The notes below the pieces were generated by a model. That model saw only the letters and a program-made list of their open reading frames with translations, was not told the origin of the DNA and did not search any database. A DNA stretch of 54,543 bases from Betaproteobacteria bacterium HGW-Betaproteobacteria-14 (GTDB lineage: Bacteria > Pseudomonadota > Gammaproteobacteria > Burkholderiales > Rhodocyclaceae). Both the position numbers and the translations under genes were made by a program. Within the stretch, counting starts at the first letter, position 1. Each line of letters opens with the position of its first letter. The stretch spans positions 1 through 54,543 of the forward strand of contig PHCS01000036.1 in assembly GCA_002840845.1 (NCBI GenBank). Direction: 5' to 3'. Below, one piece after another: positions 49,974-54,543 of the stretch.

Positions 49974-50014
49974 GATGCGCGCTTGCCGCGTTCGCCCCCC
50001 CGGAGCAGTCTGAT

Positions 50015-50671
50015 ATGCGCCCGTGCGGCATCCTCGGCGGCACCTTCGACCCGATCCATTTCGGCCATCTGCGCCTTGCGGAGGAGGCGTGCGAGGCGCT
50101 CGATCTGGCCGAGGTGCGCTGGATCCCCGCCGGCCAGCCGCCGCACCGCGCGGCGCCGCGCGTCGATGCGATGCATCGCCTGGAAATGGTGAGGCGCGCC
50201 GTGGCCGGCAACCCCGCCTTCGCAGTAGATGATGCCGAAACGCGATCGGCGGCGCCCAGCTACACCGTGACCTCGCTCGAGCGCCTGCGCGCTGCGGCGG
50301 GCGCGCGACCGCTGGTGCTGCTGATGGGCGCCGACGCCTTTCTCGGGCTTGCCTCATGGCACCGCTGGCGCGAGCTTTTCGCGCTGGCGCATATCGGGGT
50401 GGCGACGCGCCCGGGCTTCGAATTCTCCCCGCAGGAATTTCCGGCGGAGCTCGCCGAAGCCTGCGCGGACCGGCTGGGCCGCAACCCTGGCGCGCTGAGA
50501 GAAGGGCCCGCCGGCCAGGTTGTCGCATTCGACATGACGCCGCTGGACATTTCCGCCTCGCTCGTGCGCGCACGGCTGGCGGCGGGCCTGAGCGTGCGCT
50601 ATTTGCTTCCCGATCCCGTGCGGGAGTATATTGACCAACATCACTTGTACAGAATGCCTGATGGACGTTAG
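50015..50671 (+). CDS. nadD: Nicotinate-nucleotide adenylyltransferase
   Basis: NadD (218 residues) forms nicotinic acid adenine dinucleotide. The nucleotidyl-transferase motif GGTFDPIHFGHLRLAEEA and the C-terminal DISASLVRARLAAG are clear, with MGADAFLGLASWHRW in between. It starts the nadD-rsfS-rlmH-maf series and overlaps rsfS by 11 bp. Confidence 0.96.
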   Translation: MRPCGILGGTFDPIHFGHLRLAEEACEALDLAEVRWIPAGQPPHRAAPRVDAMHRLEMVRRAVAGNPAFAVDDAETRSAAPSYTVTSLERLRAAAGARPLVLLMGADAFLGLASWHRWRELFALAHIGVATRPGFEFSPQEFPAELAEACADRLGRNPGALREGPAGQVVAFDMTPLDISASLVRARLAAGLSVRYLLPDPVREYIDQHHLYRMPDGR

Positions 50672-51020
50672 AAAACTGCAGAAGGTCGCCGTCAGCGCGC
50701 TGGAGGACATCAAGGCGCGCGATATCGAAGTCATCAACACCACCAAGATATCCTCCCTCTTCGATCGCATCATCATCGCCAGCGCCGACTCGGCGCGGCA
50801 GACCAAGTCGCTCGCGCGCAGCGTGCAGGACAAGGTGCTCGCAGCCGGCGGACGCGTGATCGGCATGGAAGGGGAGGAGACCGGCGACTGGATCGTCGTC
50901 GATCTCGGCGACATCGTCGTGCATATCATGCAGCCGGCGGTGCGCACCTACTACAACCTCGAAGAGCTCTGGTCGGCCAGGCCGGCCGCGCGCAAGAAAA
51001 CCGCCTCCGAGGGCGGATGA
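50661..51020 (+). CDS. rsfS: Ribosomal silencing factor
   Basis: From the ATG at 50661 the 119-residue protein has the RsfS domain: [35 protein letters not shown] and [18 protein letters not shown]. It binds ribosomal protein uL14 and blocks subunit joining. It overlaps nadD and rlmH. Confidence 0.95.
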   Translation: MDVRKLQKVAVSALEDIKARDIEVINTTKISSLFDRIIIASADSARQTKSLARSVQDKVLAAGGRVIGMEGEETGDWIVVDLGDIVVHIMQPAVRTYYNLEELWSARPAARKKTASEGG

Positions 51021-51487
51021 AGCTCGCCATCGTCGCCGTCGGCACGCGCATGCCGGGCTGGGCCGACGAGGCCTTTGCCGAATTCGCAAGGCGCATGCCG
51101 CGCGAACTGGCGCTCGAACTCAAGGAGATCAAGGCCGAACCGCGCAGCGGCGGCAAGCCCGTCGAGGCCCTGCTGGCCGCAGAAGCCAGCCGCATCGGCG
51201 CGGCGTTGCCGGCCCGCAGCCGGCTGGTGGCGCTCGACGAGCGCGGCGCCGACCTGACCACGCAGCAATTGGCGGGACGGCTGCGCCAGTGGATGGAAGC
51301 GGGCGACGATGTCGCCTTCGTCATCGGCGGACCCGATGGCCTGGCGCCGGACCTCAAGGCCGCCGCGCACGAGACGCTGCGCCTGTCGAGCCTGACGCTG
51401 CCGCATGCGCTGGCGCGTGTGGTGCTGGCCGAGGCGCTGTACCGTGCCGCCAGCCTGCTGAAGGGCCATCCGTATCACCGGGAATAG
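51017..51487 (+). CDS. rlmH: 23S rRNA pseudouridine-1915 N3-methyltransferase
   Basis: RlmH, 156 residues of SPOUT fold, methylates pseudouridine 1915. [33 protein letters not shown] and [17 protein letters not shown] followed by [15 protein letters not shown] are diagnostic. The start overlaps rsfS by 4 bp. Confidence 0.96.
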   Translation: MKLAIVAVGTRMPGWADEAFAEFARRMPRELALELKEIKAEPRSGGKPVEALLAAEASRIGAALPARSRLVALDERGADLTTQQLAGRLRQWMEAGDDVAFVIGGPDGLAPDLKAAAHETLRLSSLTLPHALARVVLAEALYRAASLLKGHPYHRE

Positions 51488-51488
51488 C

Positions 51489-52054
51489 ATGATCAATCTG
51501 GAGCCCCGCATCTATCTCGCTTCCCGCAGCCCGCGCCGTCGCGAACTGCTGACGCAGATCGGCGTGCGCTTCGAGCTGCTGATGTTCCGCGGCATCCCGC
51601 GCGAAGACCCGGATGTCGATGAAACGGTGCTGCCGCAGGAAAGCCCGGAAGATTACGTCGTGCGCGTGACGCTGGCCAAGGCGGAAGCCGGCATGCGGCG
51701 CATCCGCGAGCGGCACCTGATCCCGCATCCCGTGCTGGCGGCCGATACGACCGTGGAAATCGACGGCAGCGTCATCGGCAAGCCGGAGCACGACGCCGAC
51801 GCCGTGGCGATCCTGCAGCGCCTGTCCGGCCGCACCCATCGTGTCCTGACGGCGGTGGCGATCGCCGATTTCGAGCGGGTGGAATCCCTCCTCAGCATCA
51901 GCGAGGTGCGCTTCAGGGCAAGGCCGGCGCCTACGGCATCCAGGGACGCGCCGCCATCTTCGTCGAGGAGATCAAAGGTTCCTATACCGGCATAATGGGA
52001 TTGCCCCTTTACGAAACCGCCCTTCTTCTGCGACGCTTCGGTTATCCAATATAA
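51489..52054 (+). pseudogene. maf: Maf-like nucleotide pyrophosphatase with internal deletion/frameshift
   Basis: The first ~140 codons encode a Maf protein: [39 protein letters not shown] and [14 protein letters not shown]. After SEVRFR the frame breaks at about 51917. In another frame [20 protein letters not shown] and the normal ending [14 protein letters not shown] follow, with a TAA at 52052. The usual 20 or so residues between these blocks are missing, so a deletion of about 60 nt that is not a multiple of three removed them. In the original frame the protein stops at 51995. Either a real deletion or an assembly error. Confidence 0.8.
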
Positions 52055-52069
52055 AAACAGGGGGCAGTC

Positions 52070-52525
52070 GTGAGCGCACTGAACTGGTTCAAGCGCATCC
52101 TGGGACAGCAAAGCGAAGTGGCGGCGCAGCCGCCCGTCGAAACCTCGGCGGAGCTTGCCGGCCTCAACTTCATGACGGCCATCGAGGCGCACATCAAGTG
52201 GAAGGGCCGCCTGGAAAGCTATATCGACGGCACCAGCGACGAGGACCTCAAGGTGGAGGTGATCTGCCGCGACGACCAGTGTCCACTGGGCAAGTGGATT
52301 TACGGCACGGGCGGCGAGCGCTTCGGCACGATCGAGACCTTCGGCGAAATGAAGGGCCAGCATGCCCTCTTCCACCAATGCGCCGGCCGTGTTGTCGAGA
52401 CCGCCCAGGCCGGCAAGAAGGACGAGGCGAGGCGCCTGCTCCAATATGGCGACTACGTGCGCGCCTCGGAGCAGGTCAAGCGCCTGCTCGCCAAGCTCTA
52501 CGTGCGACTGAACGCCGCTTCCTGA
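52070..52525 (+). CDS. CZB-domain (chemoreceptor zinc-binding) protein
   Basis: The 151-residue protein starts at a GTG after GGGGGCA. The CZB zinc ligands are visible: AIEAHIKWKGRLESYI (His), CPLGKWIYG (Cys) and KGQHALFHQCAG (two His). Such domains sense zinc, and through it redox or hypochlorite, in chemoreceptors or diguanylate cyclases. Here it stands alone, without a signalling domain. The last third is a helix. Confidence 0.85.
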   Translation: MSALNWFKRILGQQSEVAAQPPVETSAELAGLNFMTAIEAHIKWKGRLESYIDGTSDEDLKVEVICRDDQCPLGKWIYGTGGERFGTIETFGEMKGQHALFHQCAGRVVETAQAGKKDEARRLLQYGDYVRASEQVKRLLAKLYVRLNAAS

Positions 52526-52571
52526 GCGGCGCGCGCAGGGTTGCGCCGCGACCTGCTACACTTCACTCGCC

Positions 52572-54053
52572 ATGAGCGAGGAATTCCTGGTCAACTTCAC
52601 GCCGCAGGAAACGCGCGTCGCCCTCATGCAGGGCGGCGTCGTGCAGGAACTGCACATCGAGCGCACCGCCTCGTGCGGCCTGGTCGGCAACGTCTATCTC
52701 GGCCGCGTCGTGCGCGTCCTGCCGGGCATGCAGTCGGCCTTCATCGACATCGGCCTGGAGCGCACCGCCTTCCTGCACGTGGCCGACATCTGGGAGCAGC
52801 GCCAGAATGGCCATGGCGGCAGCAACGGCCATAACGGGGACGGACCCAGGCCGATCGAGAAGATCCTCTCCGAGGGTCAGAACCTCATCGTGCAGGTCTT
52901 GAAGGACCCCATCGGCACCAAGGGCGCCCGCCTGTCCACGCAGATCAGCATCGCCGGCCGGCTGCTCGTCTATCTGCCGCAGGAGAAGCACATCGGCATC
53001 TCGCAGCGCATCGAGAGCGAAGCCGAGCGCGTGCAGTTGCGCGAGAAGCTGCAGCAGCTCGTGCCGGAGAGCGAGCCGGGCGGCTTCATCGTGCGCACCA
53101 TGGCGGAGAAGGCCAGCGACGAGGAGTTGGCCAACGACATCGCCTACCTGCGCAAGATGTGGGCCGAGGCGAAAAACGCCGCGGTCAGCGCCCGCCCGCC
53201 CGCACTGCTCTACCAGGACCTGACCCTGGGGCAGCGCCTGCTTCGCGACCTGGTGACGCCGGACACCGCGCGCATCCACATCGACTCGCGCGAGAACTTC
53301 CAGAAGCTCTCCGCCTTCGCGCAGGAATACATGCCGCAGCTGGCCGGACTGCTGGAGCACTACACCGGCGAGCGGCCGCTGTTCGACCTGCACGGCGTCG
53401 AGGACGAAATCCAGAAGGCGCTGGCGCGCCGCGTCGACCTCAAGTCCGGCGGCTACCTGATCATCGACCAGACCGAGGCGATGACCACCATCGACGTCAA
53501 CACCGGCGGCTTCGTCGGCCTGCGCAACTTCGACGACACCATCTTCAAGACCAACCTCGAGGCGGCGCAGACCATCGCGCGCCAGCTCAGGCTGCGAAAC
53601 CTGGGCGGCATCATCATCCTCGACTTCATCGACATGGAGAGCGAGGAGCACAAGGCCGCCGTGCTGGCGGAACTGAACAAGGCGCTGGGGCGCGACCACA
53701 CGCGCATGTCGGTGAACGGCTTCACCGCGCTCGGCCTGGTGGAGATGACGCGCAAGAGGACGCGCGAGTCGCTCGCCCACGTATTGTGCGAGCCCTGCCC
53801 GACCTGCGGCGGGCGCGGCGAGGTGAGGACGGCGCGCACCATATGCTACGAGGTGCTGCGCGAGCTGCTGCGCGAGGCGCGCCAGTTCGACGCGCGCGAG
53901 TACCGCGTGCTGGCCGCGCCGTCGGTCATCGACCTCTTCCTCGACGAGGAATCGCAGGCGCTGGCCATGCTGTCGGATTTCATCGGCAAGCCGATATCCC
54001 TGCAGGCCGAATCGGGCTACACTCAGGAGCAGTTCGACATCGTCCTGATGTAG
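52572..54053 (+). CDS. rng: Ribonuclease G
   Basis: Rng (493 residues) processes 16S rRNA 5' ends and decays mRNA. The S1 domain (GNVYLGRVVRVLPGMQSAF) contains a Gly/Asn-rich insertion (NGHGGSNGHNGDG). The catalytic part has IDQTEAMTTIDVNTG and GGIIILDFIDME with the metal Asp residues, and the zinc-link CPTCGGRG. It is followed by GC hairpin repeats. Confidence 0.95.
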   Translation: MSEEFLVNFTPQETRVALMQGGVVQELHIERTASCGLVGNVYLGRVVRVLPGMQSAFIDIGLERTAFLHVADIWEQRQNGHGGSNGHNGDGPRPIEKILSEGQNLIVQVLKDPIGTKGARLSTQISIAGRLLVYLPQEKHIGISQRIESEAERVQLREKLQQLVPESEPGGFIVRTMAEKASDEELANDIAYLRKMWAEAKNAAVSARPPALLYQDLTLGQRLLRDLVTPDTARIHIDSRENFQKLSAFAQEYMPQLAGLLEHYTGERPLFDLHGVEDEIQKALARRVDLKSGGYLIIDQTEAMTTIDVNTGGFVGLRNFDDTIFKTNLEAAQTIARQLRLRNLGGIIILDFIDMESEEHKAAVLAELNKALGRDHTRMSVNGFTALGLVEMTRKRTRESLAHVLCEPCPTCGGRGEVRTARTICYEVLRELLREARQFDAREYRVLAAPSVIDLFLDEESQALAMLSDFIGKPISLQAESGYTQEQFDIVLM

Positions 54054-54066
54054 CCCTCTCCCCCGG

Positions 54067-54136
54067 CCCCTCTCCCGCAAGCGGGCGAGGGGAGCGCCAC
54101 TCCCTCTCCCCTTGGGGGGAGGGTTGGGGAGAGGGG
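54067..54136. repeat. Double GC hairpin repeat after rng
   Basis: CCCCTCTCCCGC-AA-GCGGGCGAGGGG (54067-54092) is followed by CCCTCTCCCC (from 54102) and its partner GGGGAGAGGG (54127-54136). The double structure ends 14 nt before the next start codon and probably acts as a termination or stabilising structure. Confidence 0.75.
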
Positions 54137-54150
54137 GTAACGGAGGAGGC

Positions 54151-54543
54151 ATGGGCGCCAGCGTCAGTGTTCCGCTGTGGCTGTTCCTGATCATCGTGCT
54201 GCTGGCAGCTTGGGCCGTCGGCGTCCTGCTGCTGGCGCCGGGCATGCGCTGGTTCTTCCGCCGCCGCATCAACACCGTCATCGAGGAGCTCAACACCCGC
54301 CTGCGCATCGAGCTGCCGTCGTTCAAGCTGACGCGGCGCGAGGTGCTCATCGACCGCCTCTTCCACGATCCGCGCATCCAGGCGGCGGCCGAGGCGCACG
54401 CGCGCGAAAGCGGCGAGCCGCTCGTCGACGTGCGCCGCCGCATCGACCGCTACGCGCGCGAGATCGTGCCCTCCTTCAACGCCTATCTCTACTTCCGCAT
54501 CGGCTACTGGCTGGCGAAGAGCGTGGCGCGCCTGCTCTACCGC
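54151..54543 (+). CDS. Acyltransferase-family protein (PlsB-like), 5' part
   Basis: I translated 131 codons from the ATG at 54151, which follows GGAGGAGGC; the gene runs off the right edge. An N-terminal membrane helix (PLWLFLIIVLLAAWAVGVLL) is followed by RRRINTVIEELNTRLRIEL, LTRREVLIDRLFHDP and EIVPSFNAYLYFRIGYWLA, as in glycerol-3-phosphate 1-O-acyltransferases of proteobacteria. The catalytic HxxxxD part is not yet reached, so the call rests on this N-terminal pattern. Confidence 0.65.
   Translation, partial: MGASVSVPLWLFLIIVLLAAWAVGVLLLAPGMRWFFRRRINTVIEELNTRLRIELPSFKLTRREVLIDRLFHDPRIQAAAEAHARESGEPLVDVRRRIDRYAREIVPSFNAYLYFRIGYWLAKSVARLLYR

Overview
The window reads as a GC-rich betaproteobacterial chromosome segment. 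A Rhodocyclales or Sterolibacteriaceae-like host is my inference. It rests on the nadD-rsfS-rlmH-maf-rng block, polA beside a DUF2782 gene, the zapA-6S RNA arrangement, the BPSS1780-type membrane proteins and the dispersed GTAGGTCGG palindromes. No rRNA, tRNA or CRISPR array was seen.

Layout. 1-3.5 kb: 3' part of a DyP-type peroxidase gene, ilvD, lgt. 3.5-9.6 kb: a minus-strand [NiFe]-hydrogenase operon of Isp type (small subunit, isp1, isp2, large subunit) preceded by a HupH/HyaF-like gene that overlaps pyrF. 9.7-12.4 kb: two VOC-fold genes, a lipoprotein and a class V aminotransferase. 12.5-23.6 kb: propionyl-CoA carboxylase (pccA, pccB), MeaB-type GTPase and methylmalonyl-CoA mutase, divergent from a GntR regulator that leads enoyl-CoA hydratase, malonyl-CoA decarboxylase and a C-terminally truncated MatB. 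23.8-27.5 kb: an ECF sigma factor, an anti-sigma factor fused to a periplasmic DsrE-like domain, two secreted DsrE-like proteins, a TauE/SafE permease and an EVE-domain protein. 27.7-30.9 kb: BASS transporter, frameshifted menA, ubiE, 6S RNA, zapA and a zapB-like gene. 31-39.3 kb: cobalamin riboswitch, an inserted 272-bp inverted-repeat element, btuB, btuC, btuD, convergent btuF, then cobU, cobT, cobS and a cobC-like phosphatase gene. 39.3-44.2 kb: rmlC, rmlD, rmlB, rmlA with gene remnants on both sides, a brnTA toxin-antitoxin pair and an AT-richer lipoprotein gene. 44.4-54.5 kb: polA, a LOG-family gene, DUF2782, two BPSS1780-like membrane proteins, nadD, rsfS, rlmH, a damaged maf, a CZB-domain protein, rng and the start of an acyltransferase gene.

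How the parts fit. The B12 uptake and salvage genes supply the cofactor of the methylmalonyl-CoA mutase. The pcc/mcm block moves propionyl-CoA to succinyl-CoA, and the neighbouring genes handle malonyl-CoA. The hydrogenase would feed H2 electrons through Isp1/Isp2 to the quinone pool or a cytoplasmic acceptor. Its maturation genes are not in this window.

The strongest candidate for an undescribed system is the ECF-sigma/DsrE module at 23.9-27.0 kb. Two copies of the promoter motif GGAATAA-N15-CGTC face outwards, one before the sigma gene and one before the first secreted DsrE gene. The anti-sigma carries the same type of DsrE domain as the secreted proteins. A second unexpected signal is the word RCTGACTTT, found ten times by eye in the window at roughly 15 times its expected frequency. 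Several genes are damaged (matB, dsrE2/tauE, menA, maf), so either local decay or assembly error must be considered.
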